From Lingula anatina (taxonomy: Eukaryota; Brachiopoda; Lingulata; Lingulida; Lingulidae), in NCBI RefSeq assembly GCF_001039355.2, contig NW_019775791.1, forward strand, positions 462,882 to 526,881: a stretch of DNA of 64,000 nt, given 5' to 3'. Position numbers and translations under genes: made by a program. Shown here one piece after another: positions 1 through 15,261 of the stretch. Below the pieces are notes generated by a model, which saw nothing but the letters and a program-made list of their open reading frames with translations, had not been told where the DNA came from and ran no database searches. The stretch's first letter is position 1. Each line of letters opens with the position of its first letter.

Positions 1-32
1 TAAAGCCTGGCTTAATTCGTTGAGAATGCGCT
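1..32. mobile_element. right end of a repeat cut by the window edge
   Basis: TAAAGCCTGGCTTAATTCGT then TGAGAATGCG is nearly identical to 33432-33461. Only the terminal part is inside the window. Confidence 0.6.
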
Positions 33-809
33 CATTGTCAATATAGTCTACCTTAATTATAGCATGTGTTACTGTTCTCATTATTGGCATCACATAAATA
101 TAATTTTAGGCATGTGACTCTTTAAATGAGAAATAAGAACATCATGTTTAGGAGGACAATAAGGTGAGCAGAATTCTTGTTGCGATGTTCCAATGTTTTA
201 AAATACTCCGCGCAGAGCCTCGTTTACATTACTAGTACTTCCGTAATATTCTTCCTGCCTTGAAACAATTGATTTGTATTACACATCCGAGCAATTGATT
301 TGGGGATGTGACGGGTGGCTATTAAAATTCTGGAGACTAGTCTTTGAGTTATATTTACTCTGCCGTAACTATAACTTAACTAAAACACACTGGACGAAGT
401 CATGGCATGAATACGCTAGCTAGACCAGGTGGTGATTTTCAATTACCACATTCGGAACATTTTAGCAACATGACATTGGATTTCAAGCAAATATAAATAG
501 TAAAAAACAATCTATAACTTTCCCTGGCCCTATAGTTTTGTTCAATATAGATTATATTCTATACAATAGTACATCAACAAACAGGTTAAAAAGTAGAACT
601 TCACCTGATGAACTTTTTGGTTCCGCATCCGTTTACCTTATTCCGTACAAAACACAACAACAAATATCAAATGTGGACTTAAAGTATTTTTATACATCAT
701 ATGATATTGAATTTTATTTTTTGTAAAGGCAGCAGCTGTGAATATGTCATCTATGTAAATAATATTTCAACTAACCAATTTCTAATTCTGTTTCTTAGAG
801 AATAAGGTA

Positions 810-1013
810 AAAAGCACGCCGCCATTTTGACCTGGCCTTGCCTGGGAAGGAAGCGACCTGGACATTGAGGTGTAATGCTATTACTCCATTTCTGCATGAT
901 TTACACAAAATCCATGTGGTTCTAAGGCAGCAATAGTACAGGGTAGCGAGGAGAAGGCAGCGTGGGGCTTGGAATATATTGGCACAAAAGAACTTTTGGT
1001 TTTTAACACAGCA
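810..1013 (+). promoter_or_regulatory. E78 leader/possible promoter region
   Basis: This GC-richer stretch upstream of the first E78 coding exon contains GCCGCCATTTTG at 818-829, the core of a YY1-type element often near transcription starts. It may be the 5' UTR or an upstream non-coding exon. No TATA box at a sensible distance was seen. The transcription start is not determinable from sequence alone. Confidence 0.35.
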
Positions 1014-4000
1014 ATGGATGCGGCTGCAGCCGTGCAGGCAACGCAGCCGTCAAATCACGGAGCTGCTGTGTTTGAAACTACCAAGACTGTCAACGCACAT
1101 GCATCCAATCAAGTGAATAATAATATTGCGGCCGGTATGATCACGTTTTATGTCATTTTGTATTATTGTTGTGTGATTTCAATATTACTGCATAAACGCC
1201 TGCTGAACCCTTTGCTAACAATGAAAAGGTTTCAGAGCAGTTGTACAATTTTCTCTGAGAGCCCCTAAGTCTTACTGGACGCCTGGTCTGTTGTGAATCA
1301 GTATGTCCTCTATAAATGAAATGGTTGACTGAGCGTTCAAAACTGTAGCACCTTGCACTTATCATCTGAAAATGACTGGCAAAATAGTGGTCATTTTTTA
1401 TTGCAAGTTTCTGTTGTCCTGGAGAAGATGTTCTTGGGTGCCATTTAGTCAAGGAAAGAAGCAGTTGCAACCCTGCATATAATTCCTGATAGCCAATACT
1501 TTTTATCTTAGGTCAAATACCTCAGATATATCTGTAAGACCATATAGTGCANCGGTTATGGACAGAGGGGGTAACATGTCTAAATACACCTCAGATATAT
1601 CTGTAAGACCACATAGTGCAACCCCCCCCCCCCCCCCAATACATAAGAGTGTAATGGACAGAGGGGGATAACATGTTTAAATACACCTCAGTTTAANGCT
1701 CAGATATATCTGTAAGACCACATTGTGCACCTCCCTCCTATAAACAACAGTCTGTGAGGATAGACAAATATAAAAAAACTTGTAGTCTTGAAATTAGCAT
1801 CCCCTGTTGTGAGTGGCTATCTGGGCCCATTTTTACCTTGATGCTATTGGCCTTAGTTCAAAAGATTATACAAAAAACTTAGAGGAGATGTTTTTGTCAA
1901 AAAAATATTGCTAAGTATATGCTTGATGGTAATGAAAGTAAGTAAATACTAAATCACTTGGACTGTTTTCAACTTAATTTGGTTCACATTTGAGAAAAAA
2001 AGACTCCCAACATCAAAACACAAAATATATGCTAATTCAGTTTGATAAAATACCTGTTGCTGATGTAATCAAAGAGTAACTCAGTGTAATATGTAGAAAT
2101 CAGCTCACTGTTAGGAACAGCTGTTGCGTGAGCAGTACATTCAATACATAAGAATATCTCTCAGTGTTGTGTGTAAAAATCATCTCACTATGTCAGCTGT
2201 TGCGTGAGCAATACATCCAATGCATATGTATTCTGGTATTTGATGATGTTTTTATGTCAGTGGTATCTTTGTCTGAATGCATTCATTGCTTTCAGAATCC
2301 AAGTTTCAAGTAACAACAGATGGTGTGATTGTTAAACATTTTGTACAATATATTCTACACTAATACGAGATCACCAGGGAAAGAATATCATGAGGAGAAA
2401 TACAGAGCATTTTAACTGCTGATCTGCACTGAAGGCCCATATCCATTGCCCTTTTTCCTGTTTAAATAAGATCTTTTATAATTTAGAATATTGGCTTTAT
2501 AAAGCACCACATACAAAGTTGTTCTGGTAGATATAGCCTGGCCTCTTGATTTGCTGTTTGCAATTAAGGGGTACAGTAGATCTTCCACTCTCTCTCTTCT
2601 TCTGTTAAATGTTTATGTAAACATCTGATACACATATCATAATTCAGGTTGAAAGGTAAGCTAAGGAGTCCCCATCAATTGGAGATGTAGTATTTCTCAT
2701 ATATGCATGCCTGTAGAAGAATAAGGTATTTTATTCAGTCCAGTATCTGAATCAAATATAATGAAGTAGTTTTAATGAGCAGAGGATGACAGGATATATA
2801 TATATCTGCAAATTGCTGTCAATGTTTAAGCTGGTAGTTGATATCAGGCTCTTGATGATATAAAAAGTCCCCAAATCTAAATTTTTTCCCAGTTGCTCTC
2901 TGTTGATGTTAGTCCAGGCTCCGACTGCTGTTAATTTATTGGATATGAAACAGTAATAGTAGAACCCCAGCAGGAGGGAATGAAAGGACTTGAACAGAAC
3001 CACATTGAATATTGGAAAAGTTCATTACTCACTGTCACCTAGACGCTAAAGTCAACTAGGCTAAGTGACTATTTGATACAGCTAACTTAAACAGGATTTG
3101 GAAGTTGATTTTCATTTTACATCTGTAACTGATGTTTTAAATTAAGATGAATACAGGATGAAAGGAAATTGAGATCTTTTTACATACACTCAGACTGTAG
3201 AATTATAGATAAAAAAATGTTGTTCCAGTATATCTACTCCTATTAATTTTCCAAGTAATGGAAGACAGTAAAAACAGCATTCTAATTAGTTTTGCATATG
3301 AACTATATAATGTACAGTACTAAAAACTATAAAATAGATGTATATCTGTCCCCTACGTACACATGTACTTCAGCAACCTGGCTGTTTGATGTGTGTAGAA
3401 GTTTTGCCTTCACCTTGTAAAGTTAACATTATTTGCTGATCATGCAGGTTTTCACCATGTCACATTAGTTAGTATTGTCCATAGCAAACTGTCAGCAGAT
3501 TTTATATAATGTCACCCTAGTTGGTTTACAGTTTATCCCATAGTAAAGAAACACTATAGTTTGGCCATAGGAAACACAGTCTCTGTGGTTTTAGAATGTG
3601 TTTGTTTAGTTTGATCGTTGTGGTTTGATAGGTTTCTTGGTGACAATAAGTTCCCATTTGACACATTGGTTTGGACCTGTTTTATGATGATTTCCACAAA
3701 GCAAGTCTCTGTGTGGTTTATGTGGGGAGGTTGTAATGGCAGTCAATATGGTCTGGTTCAAGCTATAATGGCAGGCAGTGTGGTTGGAAAGTCTTTTTAT
3801 ATTCCTGTGCCGTGGGAGCAATAAGGACATCCGATTCAGTGGTACTGACAACATAATTAATGACTACAAGCTATGTTCTATGGTCTATAGTGGATCACAG
3901 TGACATATACTCCATGACTTGGATTTTACTGGCAGGTGTCATGGATACTTTATGAAATTATTCCCATGTGTTCATACTACCAGCTCACTGGGGTTGTTTT

Positions 4001-7000
4001 AATGGTTTGGAGAAATGATGACAGAGATTTGTACCAAGAGAAAGATGTTTGACAATGTGCCATGCTATGTATTGTGCACATCTCTATTAGCTGGATAACT
4101 GATCTGGTCACGTAAGATTCTGGAAAATACATGAAAATACATTCTACTGTTGGCAGGTAATAGGAAACCAACTTTAAATGTTGCTTGTGAAAACAGAGTT
4201 AAATCCTATAATTTATCATTTGTGCTTAAAATGTGATATTGCCAACGGGCTGTATTTTTTGCACAAAAGCACATACTAGTATCAAAGTCAGAGCATTTAC
4301 AGATTCTGGAAACAAAATTAATTTTTATTGTGATAGAAGACATCTGATGCCCTTTCAGCTGAATTAGATATTAATTATGAAGCTGTTTGTGGTAATAAAT
4401 AATCAAGAGGGAAGTAACAGCAGTGTACTACCATCTGTCCCTTAATATGTTCAACGGTATCAACAAAAATTCCATCCAAGGTTACATAGTAAAAAACCTT
4501 TGTTATCATGGCAAGAAAATATTATGGTTTTGGTAAATTAATGCTTTTTTGCCCTTAAAAGATGAAAATTGACTGTAATAGAATTTGTACACATAGACTG
4601 CCATGGAATTGAGTGTTGTTAAAGATGCATACAAAGTCAATTTTTTGTCACAAAAACCAATCAAATGCCAGCATATAGTTTCAAGTAGTATAATTTGAAT
4701 TACCAAATTACCAAAAGGCATTGTTTAATTTTACCCGAAAATGATGTTTGAACAGATTTTTCTGCTAGCATTCTATGCTGTATGTCAATAGGGCAGAAAA
4801 GTAGGTCACGAAAGTAGGTTAAATTTCCGACCAAAATTTTAAAGAAAGGAGCAGTCTAAAACTCTTTTATGGCTGATCGAGTGATCTATTCAGTTTATCC
4901 CTTGGCATGTCGAATTTATTTGAGTCGTATAAGATACTAGTAGAAGTGGTTTACATGTGTTACTGGGAATCCACGCTCCACCGATGCTCGGTTCGTATGT
5001 ACCTTTAAACATTCATCTTTTTTAACTATTTACATAAAAGCTACAGCTTACAGCTAAAAACCTCCAAAAACTGTCTCATAACACTTTCATTAGTGCTATT
5101 TAATAAGCTGATGTCATTCAAATATTTGTGGAAGCATTAAGTGGAATTTAGTGAGAGGTTGTTAAATAAATGTTCATTATTAAAAATTACTTAAAGTGGT
5201 AATTTTGTCTGAGTGTTTTTACATAGGTATCAGTGCTTGCCTGTGACAGTGATGGAGTGACTCGTCTGCAGTGCCTAAATCAATAGTATTCACTCAGTAA
5301 TTAGGTTAGTATAAGTTAAGATGATGCTTCGCTCAAAATGTGAAGTTAACAAAGGATGTTCACAAGCTCACCAAGGAAATCACAGTGGACTCTTTTTTTT
5401 TCCACTGGTATTGAATGGATTCCTTCATAAGTTGTATTATTTTTTGTATTCATTATCAGGCTTAACCTGTAGCACCACAATCATATTGATCAGTCATTAT
5501 ACTCCTTTTTTTTCTTGTAAGCAATAAATAACCTTGGAATGGTGTAGAATCAAGTTTAATGTGTCCATTTTAAGTACAGCAGTGCAGTGAAACCTCAAAG
5601 TTGTGGTGGGATGGACTGTTATCTGTTCTCTTACCTCAACTGGCATGTGTATCAGTGTTAAAAAGCCACAAAAACCACAGCAATTCATAGGCTTTGGTAG
5701 GCATGAGAGAGAAGATAGATCAGGCTGTGACAGGGTAGAGAGATACAGTAATAGAGCTGTCAGCCACTTTCTTTGTCTGAAGTTCTTAGGAGGAATGCTG
5801 ATGATTTTTATGCCGTCTCATAATGAAATTGATGGCACATTCTCTCAACTTAACTGTTGTTTTTCAACACAATATTAAGTTATAAAACTAAGCATGAAGC
5901 TAAATTTTGAAATAGAGTAAAGTCCTCATAAAATCAAATAATCCTTTGATATAGCATCTGTCAGTAAAAGGAATTATGCCATTGTAAACATTTCAGTTTA
6001 GATTTGTCAGCATGAACACCCCTTTTGATAAACAATGGATTATCCACATTCACTGTGCTCTGAATATAAAACTACACATTAGGAACATAATGCTGTTTTT
6101 GTGAAAGTACCCTTAATATTCATTCAATTGTTCTGTGCCAAATGATTTTCTTCTGTAATCTCAAATAGCCTCTCTTGTTTACTTAGAGGTGTTTTAAATG
6201 CATCATATGAAGTGGAAATTTATTCATAATTCTGCATAATCATCAATAACATGCAAATTGCCATGTTTTTGTACTGTAAACTACAGTCCCAGCTGGAGCA
6301 ACTAGTCTCTCTCTTTCAGGCATTGCTGGTCTTCATATCTATTACTAGTCTATCGATTAGTTGTTAGTCGTTTATTGTGTCCTCTGCTGTCACTGGTGTA
6401 TCATATCATTGTCACTGATTTGGAGTTTGCTTGGATTAAGTAAAGTAGCAGTATCTTTCACATTAGGAATTCAGTCTTCCACATGAAAAAACTAATTAAG
6501 GAAACAAAAAACTGTAAATCAATAAATTATTTAAGGGTGTAAGGTAGCTCTTTACAATTATTCTTTCATTTAAGTACAAAGTAAACTATAGTGAATTTTG
6601 TTTGGATGTGAAAAGGGCTAGAAACATTGGTGGAAGCGCCTGCTTATTTTGTCTTTGGGAGAAATTTTAATGGGCACCTACCACTTATGAGGCAGTGTGC
6701 GGGCTCAGCTGTATCATTCATAACTCTGTGAACATTCCAAGCTTGATTTCTTTTACTAACCATGTATGGCAAGGTTTGTAGGAGGACAATTGATGCAACC
6801 AGGCATAAACTTGCATGTGGTCCTGATAAGGGCTACATGCCTGGGTGCTTTTATGTAGCATTTGTAAATTGGGACAGTTGTATAAGTTATCTTTTTTTTT
6901 TTTTTAAACCTTACAGGGCAAGAGTTAAAGTAAGAAGGTATGTATTTCTTTTAAATACTGATTTAACATTATTAGTATTTTCAGTCAAGTATTGAAGTGT

Positions 7001-10000
7001 TTGGTAACATTTTATTGTTGTTTGTTCAAAACTCAACATCCAAAAAGGAAAAAAATGATTTATTTATGTAATTCTTAAATTTTCATAACCCTTGACTGCA
7101 GAGTAGGTAGCAGTTTAGTGGTGTGGTCCATTAGTAAAAGTATAATTAGAAACTGAAGAAAGAAGTCTTGAAATTAGATTTTTAGGTATATTTTTACAAT
7201 GCATACTGGTGTCAAATATAACGTGGACCTAATGGGTTCATGACCACACTCAGTTTTGATAGTTTTACCGTCTTAGTAATGGATGACTGGAAGTTGATCT
7301 TTCCTTTTCATTACCCAAAGTTAATCGTCTTTTTTATTTGTCAAAATATGGTGTATGCAGTGGTTTGGAACAAAGTTTTACTGTGTAGGGTGAATGGCAT
7401 TACGCAAAGCCATCCTGAGATTTAAAGTCAGCCTTAGACCCCATTCTCACAGATTTTAGATTGATCTATCCCTATGAGGAGTCTCACTAGATTACTTTCA
7501 GCTTAGCTGGCTTAAATGTCTGTCCCGCCTACTAAAAGCTATAAGGGGGTAATTAACTACCGTGCGTGCTCCACTGACACCAATTTAGCGTGAACCCCCA
7601 GGGAGTTAGGGCAATCTAGTAAGATCGATCTAAATCTCTGGGAATGCGCTCTGAGTCTCAAATCACCCATGAAGTCATCTTTTCTGGTTATGAATGTGAT
7701 GATTGTAGATATCAGACTCAAAATACAAGATACCTTTAGTATTTTGTCTGGAGATTGAGGTAAATAATTAATAGAAAGTGTTCATGAGAAACCTTTAAAC
7801 TTAAGAAACCTTTAAACTTGTTTTCTATCCTAACCAGTCAATTTGTATATCTTAAACTATTTTACAGTCCATATATCACAATCACAAAAAAATATTATCG
7901 CAAGTCCAAAACCTAGGTTTATATTTAACCTTGGTTTTTTATTGCTGATTTATTCAACTGTACACCAGAACAATCTTTCACTGAAAACTGAAAAAAAAAC
8001 TTGTTTTACTATTTACATACATGTATATTACAAAGTTAACTATTTCTAGTGCTGGTGGTATTTTTTGGATTAAGTTTAGCTTCTCCATCATTGATGTACT
8101 GCTACAATGATAATACAGACCTCTGTTGTGTCCATTTTCAGTGCATTTGTGAAAAGATTCAAAAGCTCTCAAATGTGTTTACCTCCAATTGCATTCATAC
8201 TGAATTCTATTAAGATTTTTTAGAAGTACTTTAAATTGGACCTATTCAAGCTATAGGAGTTCCATACAAAGGAGGCTGAGGTCATGGCACCTTGAGGACA
8301 TTGCCTGGTGTGGTCCAGTAGTGTTTTGGCTGTACTCTATAGTTCAGTGAGGACATTGCCTGGCCCCCGTTTCACAAAAAAACTTAAGTCGGTTTCCCTG
8401 ACTTAGGGCTTGGTTACCAACGTAATTAAGTCCTTACGTCACTAAGTCCCGTTTCACAAAGAATCTAAAAGGTCGCTTGCGTCATTTTTTTCTTAGCTGT
8501 AAGTCCAGTAGTGTTTTGGCTGTACTCTATAGTTCAGTGAGGACATTGCCTGGTGTGGTCCAGTAGTGTTTTGGCTGTACTCTATAGTTCAGTGAGGACA
8601 TTGCCTGGTGTGGTCCACTGGTGTTCTGGCTGCCCAATACACTACAGTTCAGTGAGGACATTACCTTCTCTCTAAATTGCTTTCAGCTTAAGCAGCTTCA
8701 GTAGGCGTGACAGACATCTAAGCTGCTTAAGTTAATTGCAATTTATCAAGAATCCCCTTGGAGATAGATCGATCCAAAGCTAGTACAATAGGGTCTGCAA
8801 ATGGTACCTGTAACAGTTGTTAACTAGTGTACCACTGGTTAAATGCAGCAGAAGTTGAAGAAAAGAAGGAAGGCTTATTATAAGATCTGTATTATCCACC
8901 TTCCTCTATATCTTTCTGATCTGCTGACCAGTGTGTTGGTAATTATTAGGAGTTAGGGTGTATTCCCAGAGCTTTTAGATCGATCTATCCCTGCGGGGAG
9001 TCAGATAATCCATCTTAAATGTTGTCCCGCCTACAACAAGCTATAAGGGGGTAATTAACATTCGTACCCACTCGGCTGACAGCTATTTAACGTGAACCCC
9101 CAGGGAGTTAGGTCGATCTAAAGTAGATCGATCTAATCTCTGGGAATGGGGTCTTAAAATAGAGGGAAAACAGGTTGGATTCAGGGATTAACTCAGGATT
9201 TGGGCTACAGGGAGTCCAAAAGGTGAATCTTTAATTTGGTCATCGATTTACAGAGAGTCCTACCAGGCAAGCCCAACAAACCAACTTGCATTTCCCCAAA
9301 ATTTTGTAAGCCATTAGTCATCTCTTGAAATAAAGGCTGACTTTTGAGATCACTGGCTGTCCAAGGGATGGCTGGATGCTCTCTTGGGGAAATGTTGGCT
9401 GGATTGTATATATGTTTATGTATAAACCTATGTATTTTATTTTTGTTCATGTTATGGTAACATTTATTGTACACATCCTGTTTAAGTTGTCTTTGAATTA
9501 ACAAAAGCTCCACTATAAGAATAGACAGAGATAAAACATCTTGGGGTTTTTTGTTTTGGCCAGTTCATGCATTTCTTCTCTTCATAATAGTGTTTTTGAT
9601 CTAAATTGCTCTATTATTTTCTCAGAATTTCACAGTAATGTATATTCTGTTAGTGACACAAAAATCAATACTCTTGTGGTTCTGTTGAATAGCACAGGAT
9701 ATGATTTTCAGAGAATTTTTTTCCATGTCAAGGTCTGATAATGGATTTGGTTTGCATTCTATTTGTAATGAAGGCTTTTAAGAGGAAATCATACTCTTTT
9801 CTCAAGATTGATATTGGCATTCTTTGGTCTATAAGATAGTTACATAGAGTTCTTTTGCATAACAGGCTTCTGACAATTGCTGTTAGTGAAGTTACAGTTG
9901 CAAGTGTCTCTGGATTTTCAAGTTTTTCTATCAGAGGTAAATAAAAGCCTACTTTCTTGGCATCCTGTTCACACAGTGGTATCCCTGCTGTGGCAGAAGT

Positions 10001-13000
10001 GACAACTTCAAGGCATCAGTCCAGTAAGCCTGATATTTTCATTTCTTTTGCCCAAGATGATGGATTACTAGATAAAGTGGTGTTTGGCTAATCTCATTAA
10101 TTAGGCAAAGAAAAAGTAGCATTGGTTACAGGAATTAGATTTGAATATCAGTTCTGGTAGAACATCTTGTGATTTATATTGCTGTGCTTTTTTTCTGCAT
10201 CTTTAATCTAAGAATTTTTTCATGGCATTTTATGCAGGAAAGCATCTGGTAGTAAGAGGTTTTTTTTTTTACTTATATTGTCACAGGTAGGTTTTAACTG
10301 TATCAGAGAACTGACTTCTATCGCACACGGTAAAGTTCTGTTCATATTGCCTGGTACCTGGGACTCCAGTATTATCTGTGTTGTGATCACCATAAGTGAA
10401 GCAGGTGCTTTCTTCTTCAACACATCATTTTATCTCTAGACCACAGAAGGTGTAAGAACAGGAAATGTGTGGTAAAGATAACAGGGAATCAACTGGAAAA
10501 TGTATCATTTGGAGTTCAGTAATGGAGACTGCTGTAGAGTTTCATTTGCCATTTGTTCATAAACAAGTATATTCTTTTGCCAAGAGCTATGTGAAATATA
10601 TGGTAAAAGATCAAACTGATTAGGAGTGATGTTACTGCCTGATGCATTATCAAATAACACTTGAAAATATGTTCATACAGCTCTGGATCAAAAATTATGA
10701 ATTGAAATGGTTAACTTGTACACCTTTTCAATTCACGATTTACAATATTTAGAAAAGCAATGTCAGCATATTTCATTGATGGAAGTATGCTTTGGTTTTC
10801 TACAATGTGGAGGAAATGTCAGTAGAAAAAGAGATTTGGCAATATGTGCACTGTTCAAAGCTTGCCGCCATTGTTCTCAGTTTGCACCAAAAAAATTACG
10901 ATAGAATATGCATAGTGTTAACATAGGCCTCATAAACACTGCTTGTGGCAAGTAATTTTATATTGGGGTATCTCAGTTAATTCAATTCATATTTACAATA
11001 AGGTGACCCTTAGTAACAACTATGTTAATATATATATTTACAATGACATTCAGTTACAACTGTGTTATGTACCTTAAAAATAAGGTAACACTCAGTAACA
11101 AGTTGATAACATTATCTGGTGAATGCAGTATTGTATTAGTCCAGCACATGGATGAGCCTGTAGTGTATTTATCAGCATAAGCTCAGCAGAGATCCTGGTA
11201 GGGCCAGGTTTTTTCCTCTCTAATTGTGCTTAAAGCTAACATCAGGATATCATGATAACAGAGACATTCCTGCAGGTGCTTGATTTATGTACTTTTATGA
11301 TATTGTCCATGAACTGTGGTAGATTGCTGTCTATGATAATCTCTGGTATTAGTAAGGGAAATGGTTTCTGTTCCACCATGTCTGCAGGTAGATTTGTAAG
11401 GACCGTAATGTTGATCTTGGAGTGAGATCTGTGGTGTACTGCACATGGGAATACTAGGAGACAGCAGTTTGGGTGATAAAAAGACATCCTACATCAACTA
11501 CAGCTCTAGGTATCTACAATGTGTATCTAACATGTAGATATATGTCTGCTACAGACTGCCTGATATGTCAGTATAGACATTTGTATTTTGTTTGTTTGTT
11601 ATCTTTTATCCTGGCAAATAGATAAAAAAATTCCTTATCACCAGAAAATGTCATTTAGCAAAAGTAGAACTAATTTTAAAATCTGAGAATATTACCAAGT
11701 TAATGGAAGAGATGGTTTTGTCATCAGTATTTTAGGGCCATACAAACTACTGCCACATTTACACCAGAAGCCCATCATTGTAAAGTTTTAGATCAAAATC
11801 AGGATAACTGATAGAAGTCCAATGAATTAAAATACTCTGCCTGTTTTATAATAAGAGAAGAGAGACAAGGTTAAAGTTTTAGACCAATACTTATTTTATT
11901 GTAGTTGACTACCATACTTTCATCTTGAACTGATAGTTGACTAAGTTACTGATAATAGACATTGTGTGTAACTGGACCCAGAACTATGTTTGAGTTGAAA
12001 TTAGTTCAAAAAAATTAATAAATAAATAAAACATAGCTGATAACTTGAAGAGCCACTTAACAATGGTTTTAAACACAGTTCATTCTTCACCCATCAGGTG
12101 TGATATTTCATCTGATATTTATTATAAGTTTAACAGAATATGTGGTGTTTCAGCCATACCTAGACTTTTAGCTTGGGGTCAATGACCTTTAACACCAGAT
12201 ATGTATCTTCCCAGCCCCAGATCAGGTGAGGTATTTCTCAGGTGTGACGTGGTCTGGTCAGGGAGAGAGATGACCAATAGAATTTGGAGTCATTTTAATA
12301 CCAGGACACCAGGCACTTGAAAGTACACCAGTACTCTGTGCGCCTCTAACCCATTTACTCTGGTTATATCATAGGTGGCACTGAAAATAGGTCAGAGACA
12401 GCTTTCTTATTAGAAATATGACCCGAAAACTGGTCCAGAGCTTTAGACCATATATTGTGTCCACTTCATTGGGGAATCCACAACCAAGGAAGTATCACCT
12501 TATTGGAAGAATTGTCTATGATTGGAGAGTGGGAATTAGCCCCTAGTCCAGTTTTACAAGTTGACTTTCTGAGGGCTTGTATTCAAGGTAATATTTATGG
12601 GCCAGTTTGGATTGGTCAGAAAGGGGGTAGGACTCTCAATGATAATCAATGTCTGTGCATTTTACAACTTTTGATACTCTGCTGGATGAAGACCAGTAGA
12701 TGAGATTATATATTGTACCTGTAATTTCACCAAACATTATGTCGGACTAGATACTGGTCTTGAAGATATACGATGCTACTTCTGAGGCCTTTGAACTTGC
12801 AGACAGATTTCATTGCCTGAGAAAATGCTGGAGCTTGTCCGGTACACATGGTTTTTATTAGAACATAGTTGAAGGCTTTATAAGCTGACAGACAGGGCTC
12901 TTATCACTGAAGATGTGTTCAGGTTGGGGTTATACTAAGACCCCATTCCCAGAGATTAGATCAATCCAACTAGATCGACTTAACTCCCTGGGGGTTCACG

Positions 13001-15183
13001 CTGAATAGCTGCCAGCCGAGCGGGCACGATAGTTAATTACCCCCTTACAGCTTGTAGTTGGCAGGACGGAAATTTAAGATGGATTATCTGACAGTAATCT
13101 AGTGAGACTCTCCACGGAGATAGATCTATCTAAAATCTATGGGAATGCGCCCTAAAACTGGACCATCACCATGTGGTTGATATCTTGAAATCTTGTGGCA
13201 TTCCCATCTGCAGCAGAGAGCTCCCCCCCCCCATCCCCACCCCTCAACCCCACCCCCCCTAACCCCACCACAGACATCACATCCTAGACAGATCAAATAA
13301 GTTGATAGTACATATTTTACAGAGTGGTTTTAGAAAACAGCTGGTCTGAATACAGAGTTAGTACTATATGTTGCCCATGTTGTGGTGTAGTAGGCGAGAT
13401 ATGTCTTACCACAGCATGTTGTTCTCAGTGAGGTCTATTCATGAACAAGACAAAAACGATTTCTTTGTGACTGTCTCATCAACCATATCAAGGATAATTT
13501 AAGTAAACCCTGAGAACTAGAGTGAGCAATTGCACATTTCCCAGACTGTAGAACAAAAGAATGCTTGGTAGAGAAGAAAGGTTTTTTTGTCTCTCAATTT
13601 TAGCATCAGGTGTATTACTATATCTGCTAAAGAAATTGGAGAAGTGATGGGTTGAATGACCTTCACTAAAGGCTTGCTTTGTTTAATATTGTATTTCATT
13701 GCCCATATTTATATTGTAGTGCATCTGTAGCAGGTACTTAGCTGCAACTTTTTGAAAAAAGGAAAATTCCACAAAAAACAAGAATTGTGACATTTAGCAA
13801 TCATGTTTAATGGTTCTACTTTCAGCCAAATAGGCTAGAAGTGGTATCTATAATTTGGAAGGTTAAAAGTGGTATCTATAGTGATAATTTGGTGTATTCC
13901 TTGTCGCAATATTTGTGCATTTCGAGAGTTTACTCTGTATCAAAACTGATTTTGGTCATGTAGACCAAAAGACAGCAGAACCCCACCCTGCCCACATCAC
14001 ATGCTCCTTGGTACAAAATTATCAAAAATAGTAATAAATCTTTTTTATAATTACATGCATTTTAATTGCAGAGAATTAATAAGAAGGATAGAACTCAAAC
14101 ACATACCACATGTTTCTTGTTTTCCTAATTTATGATATGTTTTATTCTAATTTGAATCCCAGAAGATCCATATCTTGTTTGAGATAGCCCTATTTCATTC
14201 ATGATTTCAGAATAAATGATACAGATTTCACTAGATTTATTTTAAGTATAAAAACATGCTTCATGTCCCTTTCTTATTTCCTTTTTTGTTTCAGAAATGA
14301 AAGAGCCAGAGCTGTCGGAGCCTCTAGATGATAACCAGCCCCAGGCGGAAGAGGATCTCGTCGACCAGGCAGGGAATTCCGACCCCAACATGGTGGGAGT
14401 GGACCCCGGCATGATGGCCGACTCAAACAGTCCAAAACAGACCTTTGTTCCCTGCAAAGTATGTGGAGACAAAGCCTCAGGGTATCACTATGGAGTGACT
14501 TCTTGTGAAGGATGTAAAGTAAGTACACACTGTGTTAACTGACTATATATGTGAAGACAAAGTCTCAGGGTATCACTATGGAGTGACTTCTTGTGAAGGA
14601 TGTAAAGTAAGTACACACTGTGTTAACTGACTAAATGAACACTGACAACTTAATAATACTGGTATGTGTGCAATTGCTTAGTCACCCTTAATGTAGATGT
14701 TTTTGCAGATTTTAAAAATGGTTATAATGCAAGTGTTAGGGTCATATAAAAACATCGAGTCACATCAGTGATAAATAAGTAGGGAAAAAAACATAATTCC
14801 TAGTTTTGGCAGGTGTCCCGATATTAGTGCAAATATGCACCTGAAAAATCTCTTCACTATGCCCTTAACATGTAATTTGTGGTTAGAGTTTTAAAATGCT
14901 ACGTCATGACTGGTTCACCAGTGCATATTTCTGTTTTATTTAGTAAGGGTCAGGGCAGTATCATATGAAAGATCTCAGCAGATCTCCCTGCTTCTCTGCC
15001 AATAAGTATTACATAAAGGAAATTTATTTGAAAACTGACTCCATCATAATCTCAGCATGCCTTACAATTAATAGGCATGGTATTTCTAAGCTTCCTGCAT
15101 TACACTACATTGGCGATATCACAACTGAAAAAAGATTTTCAGGAAAGGCATTAGGTACAAATATGCTTGATTTCTCAAGGTGA

Positions 15184-15261
<78 letters not shown>

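Larger units (their letters stand above)
1135..14294 (+). other. E78 intron 1 (13 kb)
   Basis: The intron starts GTATGA after a 1-base codon remainder and ends TTTTTTGTTTCAG before exon 2. It holds no supported coding sequence; the ORFs in it have no family resemblance or codon pattern. Contents annotated separately: imperfect tandem repeats at 1520-1720 and 2077-2225, three full and one broken copy of a PIF-like MITE, a 55-bp minisatellite with an insertion, and a C-rich tract near 13.2 kb. Confidence 0.85.
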
